In this document: positions 5,161-11,288 of the stretch, one piece after another
Layout of the letters: the number at the start of each line of letters is the position of its first letter
Numbering within the stretch: position 1 is the stretch's first letter
Source of the DNA: Actinomycetes bacterium
Lineage (GTDB): Bacteria > Actinomycetota > Acidimicrobiia > Acidimicrobiales > Palsa-688
DNA length: 11,288 bases
Direction: 5' to 3'
NCBI GenBank assembly: GCA_021846485.1
Contig: JAJZWW010000074.1
Coordinates: 1-11,288 of the forward strand
Made by a program: the position numbers and the translations under genes
Notes under the pieces: generated by a model
Seen by the model: the letters and a program-made list of their open reading frames with translations, nothing else
What the model was told of the DNA's origin: nothing
The model's database searches: none

Positions 5161-5774
5161 TGGCCCCAGCATCGAGCCCGCAGCGCACCCGTAGGGAAGC
5201 GCCGCGTGGGGCGTGCCGCGCCACGAGCACGCCTGCTGTCCTGGCTCACCCTCGCCTGGCTCGGCATCGAGGCAGGGGCGCCGTCGCAGCAGCCCTCGCC
5301 GCGGCATCGGTCGCTCTTCTCGGTTTCGGCCCCGACTCGTGCATCGAAGCCCTCGCCAGCATCATCGTCATTTAGCGCCTCACCGGAGCACGCCACGCCT
5401 CGGAGACCGCCGAGCGCCGCGGCCAACGTATTGTCGCGATTTCTTGCTCCTCGGCCGGTAACACCCGTACATTGACATCGCCATTCGCAGCCATCGAAAC
5501 GCTGCTTGCCCTGGCTTAGGCACCGTCGTCGGTGAAGGTACCCGGAACCTGCTTTGTGCGGCCCAGGCCGTAGCCGTGCTCGCCGGCCCTGGTCGTCAAC
5601 ACCCTCCTCGGAGTGTGGTGAGTCGACCCAGCCGTCGCGCGCCTCATCGCCGCCGTCGCCCTCGGAGAGGGATCGCGAGCCTGGCGGGGCAAGCAGTCGA
5701 GCTGCGCGTGCGGCTGCGTGCCGGACGTGGAGCCTCTCTCCACCCCAGCCGGGGATCGCGGAACCAGCCGGTGA
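5161..5774 (+). pseudogene. Degraded cation-efflux (CDF-like) transporter
   Basis: Pieces of one transporter can be read in order across shifting frames. Near 5233-5277 is LLSWLTLAWLGIEAG. From 5280 there is AVAAALAAASVALLGFGPDS and then CIEALASIIVI, ending in TAG at 5373. The frame then gives ETAERRGQRIVAIS. After a shift near 5440 comes FLLLGR, then TAA at 5459, then GTRNLLCAAQAVAVLAG. After another shift near 5587 comes LVVNTLLGVW, TGA at 5619, VDPAVARLIAAVALGEGSRA and WRGK, followed by a Cys-rich end. The S-x-L-x-GFGxDS, AERR and WW-VDP-x-A plus EG-x-AWRG order is that of actinobacterial cation transporters of the CDF type, which often sit beside ArsR genes. At least three frame changes and three stops make it non-functional unless the assembly is wrong. 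Confidence 0.75.
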
Positions 5775-5982
5775 CCGAGCATTGCTCGCTGAGCTCGTGC
5801 TCGAAGAGTCGAGGCAGTCGGTGTGCGCCAGGGCACCGTGCTCCGCATCGGCACGTGGGCCGGGGGTCGTATCGACCGGGTAGCCCCGCATCGGCGGATC
5901 GGCGCACAGGACAAGTCCGGCAAAGATGTGTGAGCTCCCGAGGCGCGTTGCGGACCGAGTTCTCCCGCGTGGAGGTCATCGG
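5775..5982. other. No recognisable gene
   Basis: This stretch lies between the transporter remnant and the stop of the leftward XRE/MmyB gene. I see no plausible coding region, RNA gene or strong hairpin in it. It may be further decayed sequence from the transporter locus. Confidence 0.35.
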
Positions 5983-6819
5983 TCAGGTGATGTGGGCGAG
6001 CTTCTCGGCGTCTGTTGGTCGGGATGGCACCTGGACGCAGAGGGTGAGCGAGGGGTGGGCCGCCACCTTCAGCTCGGTGACATCGAGCCGGATGACCCCG
6101 AGATGCGCTCGGCGAAGCGCGATCTGGGTGGTGAGCGCTTGCTCGACGCTGTGCTTCGGCCACCAGGTGCGGAACTGCTCGCTGTGCTCGGTGAGCTCGC
6201 CGATGATCTCGGCGAAGCGAGGGTCGCCGGGGTGCTCGGCTGCGACCTCGTGGAACTGGGCGAGGAGGTGGCGTCCGCGCTCTTCACGGCCGACGACGCC
6301 GGCCGTCGCGGTGCCCTCGGCGAAGTAGAGCCACATGAGGTTGCGGCGTCGGGCTGGGAGCGAGCCTGGATCCCAGAGCCGGTCGAAGGGCTGGTTCCAG
6401 GCGGCGAAGTCGAAGTGCAGGTCGAGCAGGCACGCCGGTGCGGGCTCGATGGCCGAAAGGAGGCGGGCGAGGGATGCGTCGAGGTCACCAGTCATGTGGT
6501 CATCTTCGGGCACAGGAAGCCCCGCCAGGCGGCGCAGGTGGCGGCGGGACTCGTCGTCGAGTCGCAGGGTGCGGGCGATGGCGTCGATCACCTGGATGCT
6601 CGGCTCGCCGGGCCGGCCTTGTTCGAGGCGGGTGTACCAGGTGAGGCTGACGCCCGCTGCTGCGGCGACCTCCTCTCGGCGAAGCCCCGGCGTGTTGCGC
6701 CGACCGGGGTAGGCGTCGAGGCCGATGTCCTCTGGAAGCAGGTCCGCCCGCCGGGCGCGTAGGAACTCGGCAAGCTCAGCCCGCCGTTCTTTGGCGGGGT
6801 CGGACGCTGCGGTCCGCAT
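5983..6819 (-). CDS. XRE-type regulator with MmyB-like ligand-binding domain
   Basis: From the ATG at 6819 the protein is 278 residues, the usual size for this family. Residues about 9-95 hold the helix-turn-helix, with the core LRREEVAAAAGVSLTWYTRL (46-65) followed by EQGRPGEPS. Residues about 115-270 are the MmyB-like domain, with LLDLHFDFAAWNQPFDRLWD (131-150) and NLMWLYFAEG, then a helical region ending in a strand-rich tail. MmyB-type regulators in actinomycetes bind a small, possibly fatty-acid-like ligand and often control a divergent gene. The frame stays open upstream to a GTG at 6915, but those 32 extra codons come from 15-bp repeats and have no ribosome binding site, so the ATG is preferred. 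The target may be the gene itself or a neighbour; none is evident. Confidence 0.9.
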   Translation of the reverse strand: MRTAASDPAKERRAELAEFLRARRADLLPEDIGLDAYPGRRNTPGLRREEVAAAAGVSLTWYTRLEQGRPGEPSIQVIDAIARTLRLDDESRRHLRRLAGLPVPEDDHMTGDLDASLARLLSAIEPAPACLLDLHFDFAAWNQPFDRLWDPGSLPARRRNLMWLYFAEGTATAGVVGREERGRHLLAQFHEVAAEHPGDPRFAEIIGELTEHSEQFRTWWPKHSVEQALTTQIALRRAHLGVIRLDVTELKVAAHPSLTLCVQVPSRPTDAEKLAHIT

Positions 6820-6833
6820 GCGAGAAAGCCTAC

Positions 6834-6908
6834 CAATGCCTGGCACTGCCAGGACTAGGACTCCCACGCCTATCACTCCCAGGACTATCACTCCCAGGAC
6901 TACGAGTG
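6834..6908. repeat. Five imperfect 15-bp tandem repeats upstream of the XRE/MmyB gene
   Basis: The units start at 6834, 6849, 6864, 6879 and 6894. The best copies read CCAGGACTATCACTC, and the outer ones are more diverged. A perfect 11-bp palindrome TGGCACTGCCA (6841-6851) lies at the gene-proximal end. The array begins 15 bases upstream of the regulator ATG, so it could be a multi-site operator. Because 15 is a multiple of three, it reads through as a hydrophobic pentapeptide repeat in the upstream extension of the frame. Confidence 0.85.
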
Positions 6909-6956
6909 ACAGCACCAGGCGGGGCGCCCCGCTGGGGGTTTACGGTCATCTTGGGC

Positions 6957-6967
6957 CGGTGTCACCG
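6957..6967. promoter_or_regulatory. Perfect 11-bp palindrome in the divergent intergenic region
   Basis: CGGTGTCACCG is a perfect odd palindrome between the XRE/MmyB gene and the lipoprotein gene, about 108 bases upstream of the lipoprotein ATG. It could bind a dimeric regulator, but no promoter hexamers are clear around it, and short GC palindromes are common in DNA like this. Confidence 0.25.
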
Positions 6968-7074
6968 TGCGCCGAAGAGTCCTCCTTGGCGAGCATGCCT
7001 CTCGGGTCGCCTCCGCCAGCGGCGGTGCACCAGCTCTGCGTCGAGGACGGTGCCGGTCACGTGAAGGCGATCAT

Positions 7075-7767
7075 ATGAAGGAGAACTCCAGAAGAAAGGG
7101 TAGGGCCCAAGGGAGCACCAAGGCGCGCGCCCGAGGGACCGAGAGGCGGCTGCGAGCCCGGCGCGATCGATCGGGCGTACCACGCAGCCGCTGGCAGCGC
7201 ACCGCCGGAGTCGCTGCCTCTCTCGTCGTCGCCGGATTGGCGCTGACTGCATGTGGCGGCAGTGGCGGCTCGGCATCGCCTTCCACCACGGAACGACCTG
7301 TCCGGTCGTCCACGACGACTTCGTCATCGCCTCCCTCGACCTCCACGAGCACGACCACAACGGCGACCGCTGCCGCCGTGCTCGCCGCCTACCGCGCCGG
7401 GTGGGCGGCGTTCGAGCAGGCGCTAGCCACGGCGAACCCCGAAGACCCGGCGCTGGCCGCCACCATGGTCGACCCGCAACTCCAGCGGGTCAAAGCGAAC
7501 CTGCTTGCCGACCAGCGTCAGGGAATGGTCGGGCGCGGCACGACGACGTTGCACCCGAAGGTCACTGTGCTCTCGTCGACCTCAGCCACGGTCGTCGACT
7601 GCGCGTACAGCCAAGCGGAGCTGTTCTACGCGTCGAGCGGCAAGCCGGTCCCGCCGGTCACCCCGCCCGAGAACGACGGGGTGACCGCAACCCTGGTGCT
7701 GTCGGGGGGGAAGTGGAAGGTCTACAAGCAGATCGTGACGGACGGGAAATGCGCTCCCGGATCCTGA
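7075..7767 (+). CDS. Lipoprotein with Ser/Thr-rich linker and NTF2-like domain
   Basis: The 230-residue protein has an unusually long Arg/Lys-rich n-region (1-42), a hydrophobic segment (43-57) and a lipobox LTAC whose Cys60 would be lipidated. Residues 61-98 are a Gly then Ser/Thr-rich linker that spans the envelope. Residues about 99-226 form a compact domain starting AVLAAYRAGWAAFEQALATA and ending LVLSGGKWKVYKQIVTDGKC; this pattern resembles the NTF2-like fold seen in actinobacterial surface proteins (moderate certainty). Cys176 and Cys226 could form a disulfide. GAAGG seven bases before the ATG at 7075 supports that start; earlier in-frame codons lack a site. The 19-base overlap with the next secreted-protein gene places it in the Tad-like operon, perhaps as an assembly or anchoring factor. 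Confidence 0.82.
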   Translation: MKENSRRKGRAQGSTKARARGTERRLRARRDRSGVPRSRWQRTAGVAASLVVAGLALTACGGSGGSASPSTTERPVRSSTTTSSSPPSTSTSTTTTATAAAVLAAYRAGWAAFEQALATANPEDPALAATMVDPQLQRVKANLLADQRQGMVGRGTTTLHPKVTVLSSTSATVVDCAYSQAELFYASSGKPVPPVTPPENDGVTATLVLSGGKWKVYKQIVTDGKCAPGS

Positions 7768-8645
7768 CGCTCGCCATGGCACTCGTTGCTGCGGCGGTGA
7801 TGGCGGTCGTTGACGCCACGCCGGCATGGGCGAACGACCCGAACGGCCAGTACGGATGGACGTCGGTGCAGGCATCCGGCGGCACGCTGACGGTCCAAGC
7901 TGGCCATACCTACTGGACGCCTCCGCAGGACAGCTCGTGGGCGACCGGGGCGCAGAGCACGCCGCCTGCGGGGAAGCCCAACCCGAACCAGCCCTACGGC
8001 TGCACCTACGGCGCGGGTGGCCCGTCGGCGACCGCGGCGCTCGGGGTCGGGGGACCGCAGCCGGGCCAGTGGGTGTTCCCCGACTGCCGGGGACCAGGGG
8101 TGATCGACCCGATGCCGCCGTTCTGGGTGACCGGCGCGGTCCCTGCTGCGGGCGCAGTCCAGGTCGCCCCGGTGGTTGTGGCCGAGCAGGCCGCGAAGCA
8201 GCTCGGCCTCTCCTCGCCGGTGATCGAGATGGCCCCGCCCGATGGCTCCCCCCAGCTGGTCGGCCTGGCGTCGTGGCTGTGGATCAACCCGTCCCAGTGG
8301 CGTGCGGTCTCGGCGTCGGCGACCGCGGGCCCGGTCACCACGACAGCGAGCGCCGTGCCGACCAAGGTGGTCTTCGACATGGGCAACGGCGCCTCGGTCA
8401 CCTGCGACGGACCGGGCACGCCGTATAGCGCTGCTGCCCCGGACGCGACGACCGACTGCTCGTATGTCTGGCCCGCCCCGGGCTCCTTCACGGTGACCGC
8501 GACCATCTTCTGGTCGGTCACCTGGACGGCAACCGGGGCGCCGGGTGGCGGGAGCCTCGGAGTCCAGGCGGGGCCGGCCGCACAAGTCCCGGTGACGGTG
8601 ACCGAGTCCCAGGCGATCAACACCCCCGGGTCGGGGAGCGACTGA
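7749..8645 (+). CDS. Secreted protein with PKD-like C-terminal region, Tad-locus type
   Basis: This protein is 298 residues. A signal peptide is clear: RSRILTLAMALVAAAVMAVV and then TPAWA before a likely cleavage after Ala28. The middle (about 40-120) is Gly/Pro/aromatic-rich with Cys in YGCTYG and FPDCRG. A WLWINPSQW segment follows, and then a beta-rich region: KVVFDMGNGASVTCDGPGTP, DCSYVWPAPGSFTVTATIFW and SVTWTA. This region resembles the PKD-like part of secreted proteins found beside actinobacterial Tad/Flp genes. The paired Cys in SVTCDG and TTDCSY probably form a disulfide. The start ATG at 7749 lies inside the lipoprotein gene (19-base overlap) with a weak GGACGGG upstream. The likely role is extracellular or envelope-associated, linked to the pilus apparatus; the exact job is unknown. 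Confidence 0.85.
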   Translation: MRSRILTLAMALVAAAVMAVVDATPAWANDPNGQYGWTSVQASGGTLTVQAGHTYWTPPQDSSWATGAQSTPPAGKPNPNQPYGCTYGAGGPSATAALGVGGPQPGQWVFPDCRGPGVIDPMPPFWVTGAVPAAGAVQVAPVVVAEQAAKQLGLSSPVIEMAPPDGSPQLVGLASWLWINPSQWRAVSASATAGPVTTTASAVPTKVVFDMGNGASVTCDGPGTPYSAAAPDATTDCSYVWPAPGSFTVTATIFWSVTWTATGAPGGGSLGVQAGPAAQVPVTVTESQAINTPGSGSD

Positions 8646-8659
8646 GAGAAAGGCGCGTC

Positions 8660-9346
8660 ATGGCACAGGTGGCGACGGCAACCCGGCGTAATGGACAGCA
8701 ACCACCAGACGCTCGCCGCACGCTGGCTTCCCCGACCCTCGGGCGGCGCCGCCAGCTGCCCCTCGTCGTGGTGGGGGTGCTGCTCGTGGTGGGCTGCGCG
8801 CTCGCCTTCACCGACGCGTCCCTGCACCTCGGGACCCGAGAGGACGTCCTCGTCGTCGCCCAGCCGGTCGCCGCCGGTCAGGTCTTGAGCGCAACCGACC
8901 TGCGAGCGGCAAAGGTCTCGACCGGCAGCGGGATCGATGTCGTGGCCACGGGGGCAGAGGGGAGCGTGGTCGGGCGTCGGGCTGCGGTGCCGCTCGTCGC
9001 CGGGTCGCTCCTCACCACCGCAGAGGTCGGCTCGGCGCCGGCGGTGGGCTCTGGGTCCGACGTGGTGGCGGTCGGGTTGAAGGCCGGCGCCTACCCTCCC
9101 GCCCTTGCTCCCGGGGATCGTGTCGAGGTCGTCCCGGTTACTGGTGCCTCGTCGGGGAGCGCCACAGGGTCGGTCACGGCCGGAAGTCCGGTCCAGGCGA
9201 CGGTGCTCGCGGTCGATGCCGCCCCGGTCGACTCGGGCGCGCCGACGGTGCTCTCGCTGGCGGTGGGCTCGCGCGACGCCGGCGAGGTGGCCGCCCTCGC
9301 CGCAGCCGGCCAGGCGTCGGTGGTCGAGATCGGCGCAGGCAGCTGA
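8660..9346 (+). CDS. SAF-domain protein, CpaB/RcpC-like pilus assembly factor
   Basis: The 228-residue protein has a basic N-terminal cytoplasmic stretch (1-33), one transmembrane helix (34-51, LPLVVVGVLLVVGCALAF) and a SAF domain at about 61-124 (VLVVAQPVAAGQVLSATDLR, then a second half with VVGRRAAVPLVAGSLLT). A C-terminal region follows with APGDRVEVVPV (150-160), as in CpaB/RcpC proteins of Tad pilus systems. These proteins sit in the envelope and help the secretin or pilus channel assemble; in Gram-positive Tad loci the role is less defined. AGAAAGG seven bases before ATG 8660 supports the start. The gene follows the secreted-protein gene by 14 bases and precedes the CpaE-like gene by 20. 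Confidence 0.87.
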   Translation: MAQVATATRRNGQQPPDARRTLASPTLGRRRQLPLVVVGVLLVVGCALAFTDASLHLGTREDVLVVAQPVAAGQVLSATDLRAAKVSTGSGIDVVATGAEGSVVGRRAAVPLVAGSLLTTAEVGSAPAVGSGSDVVAVGLKAGAYPPALAPGDRVEVVPVTGASSGSATGSVTAGSPVQATVLAVDAAPVDSGAPTVLSLAVGSRDAGEVAALAAAGQASVVEIGAGS

Positions 9347-9372
9347 GATGGGCGGAGGCAGCTGACATGGGC
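9332..9372 (+). repeat. 19-bp period tandem duplication creating a mini-ORF
   Basis: Two copies of a 22-base segment (9332-9353 and 9351-9372) differ at two positions and repeat with a 19-base period. Each carries a TGA stop and an ATG. The first copy's ATG (9348) opens a five-codon ORF MGGGS ending at 9365. The second copy's ATG (9367) is the start of the CpaE-like gene, preceded by GGAGG, which exists only because the repeat has G where the other copy has C. Confidence 0.85.
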
Positions 9373-10260
9373 AGAGTCACGGCGTTCGGCTCGGTCCGCT
9401 CGTGCGGGGTGACGGCGCTCGTCCTTGGCCTCGCGGCCACCTGGCCGAGACGAGCAGAGCAACCGGGGCGGTCGGTGCTGGTGGTGGAGGCGGATCCTGC
9501 CGGCGGGACGCTGGCCGCGTCGGCGGGGTGGCCGGCAGAGCCGGGGCTCGTGTCGCTCGCTGCGGCGGCGCGCCGGGGCGCCGAGCCGTCCCTCGTCTTC
9601 GAGCACTGCCGCACGCTCCCTGGTGGGGCGTCGGTGCTCGCCGGCCCGGCCCGGGGCGACCAGGCCAAGAGCGCGCTTCGGATGCTGGCCACGCTGCTTG
9701 GACGCCTCGGCGAGCTCGACGCGGACGTGCTGGTCGACTGCGGCCGCCTGGAGGAGACGTCGGGGGTCCTCGGCATCTTCGAGCGGGCTGCCCGGGCGGA
9801 CCGAGCGACCCGTGGGGACAGGGCAGTGCTGGTGAGCCGGGGGCGCCTGGTGGACCTGCAGGCGGTGGCGTCCTGGCTCGACGCCCATCCGGTGGGTCCG
9901 GGCACCGGGCTCGTGGTCGTTGGCGACGGCCCCTACCCCGACGCCGAGATCGCCGAGGCGCTGGGTCTCCCGGTTCTGGCCCGTCTGCCGTGGGATCCAG
10001 GGACCCCCGACGCGCTCGTCGCGTGCAGCGCGTCGGACCGGCGGCTGCGGATGGCGCCCTTCGTGCGGGCGGCCCGCACCCTCGCCGAGCGCCTCGCCCG
10101 TGACGGCTCCCCTGTCGACGAGGTCATGGAGGACGTGGTGCTCACCGAGCAGCCACGCGCCGGCCGGCGGGTGGCGATAGGCAGCCGGGTGCTCTCGGCC
10201 TGGCGGGCCGACACCCGCCCGCACACCAACGGCAGCGTCCCCGAGGAGGCGGCCCAATGA
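9367..10260 (+). CDS. CpaE/TadZ-like ParA-superfamily protein with degenerate P-loop
   Basis: The 297-residue protein has the layout of MinD/ParA-like CpaE proteins. RVTAFGSVRSCGVTALVLGL (3-22) stands where the P-loop should be, VLVVEADPAGGTLA (37-50) is the switch I-like aspartate motif with Asp43, and DADVLVDCGRL (118-128) is the Walker B-like strand. RAVLVSRGRLVDLQAV and TGLVVVGDGPYPDAEIAEAL follow as later strands of the fold. Actinobacterial relatives usually keep SVKGSPGVTT-like residues; here the Lys is Arg and the loop is shorter, so normal ATP hydrolysis is doubtful. TadZ/CpaE proteins position the pilus machine at the pole, a job that need not require ATPase activity. The start has GGAGG eight bases upstream. 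The stop overlaps a mini-ORF ATG. Confidence 0.85.
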   Translation: MGRVTAFGSVRSCGVTALVLGLAATWPRRAEQPGRSVLVVEADPAGGTLAASAGWPAEPGLVSLAAAARRGAEPSLVFEHCRTLPGGASVLAGPARGDQAKSALRMLATLLGRLGELDADVLVDCGRLEETSGVLGIFERAARADRATRGDRAVLVSRGRLVDLQAVASWLDAHPVGPGTGLVVVGDGPYPDAEIAEALGLPVLARLPWDPGTPDALVACSASDRRLRMAPFVRAARTLAERLARDGSPVDEVMEDVVLTEQPRAGRRVAIGSRVLSAWRADTRPHTNGSVPEEAAQ

Positions 10261-10302
10261 GCGTGGACCAGTGAAGGTGGCCCAGTGAGCGTGGACCAGT
10301 GA
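10251..10302 (+). repeat. 28-bp period duplication with two MSVDQ mini-ORFs before the TadA gene
   Basis: A 24-base segment occurs at 10251-10274 and 10279-10302 with one difference (A to G). In the first copy ATG 10257 opens MSVDQ, ending with TGA at 10272. In the second copy GTG 10285 opens MSVDQ, ending at 10302. The TadA-gene GTG (10299) overlaps that last stop. GAGGAGG lies before the first mini-ORF, while the TadA start itself has only weak ribosome-binding sequence, so re-initiation through the mini-ORFs is plausible. Confidence 0.8.
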
Positions 10303-11288
10303 CCCCCGAGGCAGGGGTGGTGGCCGGGCTGCGGGCCGAGGTGCTCGCCGCGCTCTCCGAGCACGAACGCGAGCTGTCGGCTGGGGGACGCCCCGCGCTC
10401 GGCCCGGCCGACGAGCAGGTGCTCGGCCGCCAGCTGATCGCAGACGCCCTGGAGCGCCGGGCCACCAAGGCGCTACGCGACCGCGACGTGCTGCTCGCCC
10501 CTGACGAGGAGGACGCGCTCGCCCGGGCGGTCTTCGACGCGCTGTTCCGCCTGGACCGCCTGCAACGCCTGCTGGACGACCCTTCGATCGAGAACATCAA
10601 CGCGAACGGGGCCGACCAGGTCTTCGTCCGCTACGCCGATGGCCGAAGGGAGCAGGTGGCCCCGATCGCCGGGAGCGACGCCGAGCTCGAAGAGATGCTG
10701 CGCAGCGCGGCGGCACGGGTGGGGATCGGCGAGCGGCGCTTCGACCGCGGCTCGCCACGCCTGTCGTTGCAGCTGCCCGACGGCTCCCGGCTGTTCGCGC
10801 TCATGGCCGTCGCTGCCCGGCCGTGCGTGTCGATCCGCCGGCACCGCTACCTGCGGGTCACCCCCGACGACCTGGTCCACCTCGGCACCCTCGACCTCGC
10901 ACTGCGCGAGCTCCTTCGCGCCGCGATGCTGGCACGGAAGTCGGTGATCATCTGCGGGGGCACCGGGGCGGGAAAGACCACGTTGCTCCGCGCGATGGCG
11001 GCCGACATCCCACCCGAAGAGCGTCTGGTCACGATCGAGGACTCACTCGAGCTCGGACTCGACCGTTTCGGCGACCTGCACCCCGACGTCGTCGCCCTGG
11101 AGGCCAGGGAGCCGAACCTCGAAGGCGAGGGCGGCGTGTCCTTGGCCGAACTGGTCCGCTGGGCGCTTCGCATGTCGCCCGACCGGGTGATCGTCGGCGA
11201 GGCCCGCGGAGAAGAGGTTCTGGCGCTGCTCAACGCGATGAGCCAGGGCACCGACGGCTCGATGGCCACCCTGCACGCCTCGTCGTCG
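10299..11288 (+). CDS. CpaF/TadA secretion ATPase (3' end outside window)
   Basis: The frame is open for 330 codons to the window end. Residues 1-90 are a helical N-terminal region. LLDDPSIENINANGADQVFV (91-110) is the conserved N-terminal-domain segment of VirB11-type ATPases. The core has Walker A GGTGAGKT (220-227), the Asp box TIEDSLEL (245-252), Walker B DRVIVGEARG (295-304) with Glu301, and the His box SMATLHA (321-327). All key residues are present, so it should power pilin polymerisation of a Tad/Flp pilus or related secretion system as a hexamer at the inner face of the membrane. The GTG at 10299 overlaps the mini-ORF stop; it is chosen because upstream in-frame codons are closed and the protein length fits. 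Further tad genes (TadB/TadC, pilin) are expected downstream. Confidence 0.94.
   Translation, partial: MTPEAGVVAGLRAEVLAALSEHERELSAGGRPALGPADEQVLGRQLIADALERRATKALRDRDVLLAPDEEDALARAVFDALFRLDRLQRLLDDPSIENINANGADQVFVRYADGRREQVAPIAGSDAELEEMLRSAAARVGIGERRFDRGSPRLSLQLPDGSRLFALMAVAARPCVSIRRHRYLRVTPDDLVHLGTLDLALRELLRAAMLARKSVIICGGTGAGKTTLLRAMAADIPPEERLVTIEDSLELGLDRFGDLHPDVVALEAREPNLEGEGGVSLAELVRWALRMSPDRVIVGEARGEEVLALLNAMSQGTDGSMATLHASSS

Noticed and set aside
5149..5883. Several short plus- and minus-strand open frames as separate genes
   Set aside because: They overlap the transporter remnant in conflicting frames and none has a ribosome binding site with a recognisable domain.
6834..6908. CRISPR-like array
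   Set aside because: Repeats are 15 bp, directly adjacent without spacers, and no cas genes are present.
9091..10257. 388-codon open frame on the minus strand
   Set aside because: It lies antisense to the CpaB- and CpaE-like genes, has Arg/Pro/Ala-biased low-complexity translation and no family motifs; a GC-rich shadow.

Overview
The window is very GC-rich DNA with dense, mostly overlapping genes. The TadA/CpaF pilus ATPase, MmyB-type regulator, PadR regulator, leaderless-looking promoter and lipoprotein style suggest an actinomycete-like bacterium, possibly a deep-branching actinobacterial lineage such as Acidimicrobiia. That placement is inferred from style only; there is no rRNA or marker gene here.

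Left part (1-2071): an ArsR-rhodanese fusion regulator runs leftward off the window edge. Divergently, a rightward cluster encodes a PadR regulator, a tiny Gly/Cys-rich coiled-coil protein and a SAM-dependent methyltransferase whose conserved N-terminus has no normal start codon. Positions 2072-2391 hold no recognisable gene.

Middle (2392-5070): a tightly packed leftward operon of seven genes, most joined by 4-base stop/start overlaps. Reading from its promoter, the order is ArsR regulator, glutaredoxin-like protein, membrane SHOCT protein, TehB-like methyltransferase, small Cys-containing helical protein, small CxxxxCxC protein and Met-rich small protein. Two of the small proteins share a helical repeat. 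The operon looks like a metal- or metalloid-responsive thiol/methylation module that I do not recognise as a described system. The same palindrome, ATCTATAGAT, sits at the promoters of both ArsR genes, so the two units are probably co-regulated. Divergent from the second ArsR gene lies a wrecked cation-efflux (CDF-type) transporter, broken by frameshifts and stops (5161-5774). That supports a metal-stress setting and suggests the efflux arm has been lost.

Right part (5983-11288): an XRE/MmyB regulator faces left, with five 15-bp tandem repeats just upstream of its start. Rightward from 7075 begins a Tad/Flp-type pilus or secretion locus: a lipoprotein, a secreted PKD-like protein, a SAF-domain CpaB-like protein, a CpaE/TadZ-like protein whose P-loop is degenerate, and the CpaF/TadA ATPase, cut by the window end. 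Several gene junctions here and at 1363-1388 carry short tandem duplications. Two of them create five-codon mini-ORFs between pilus genes.
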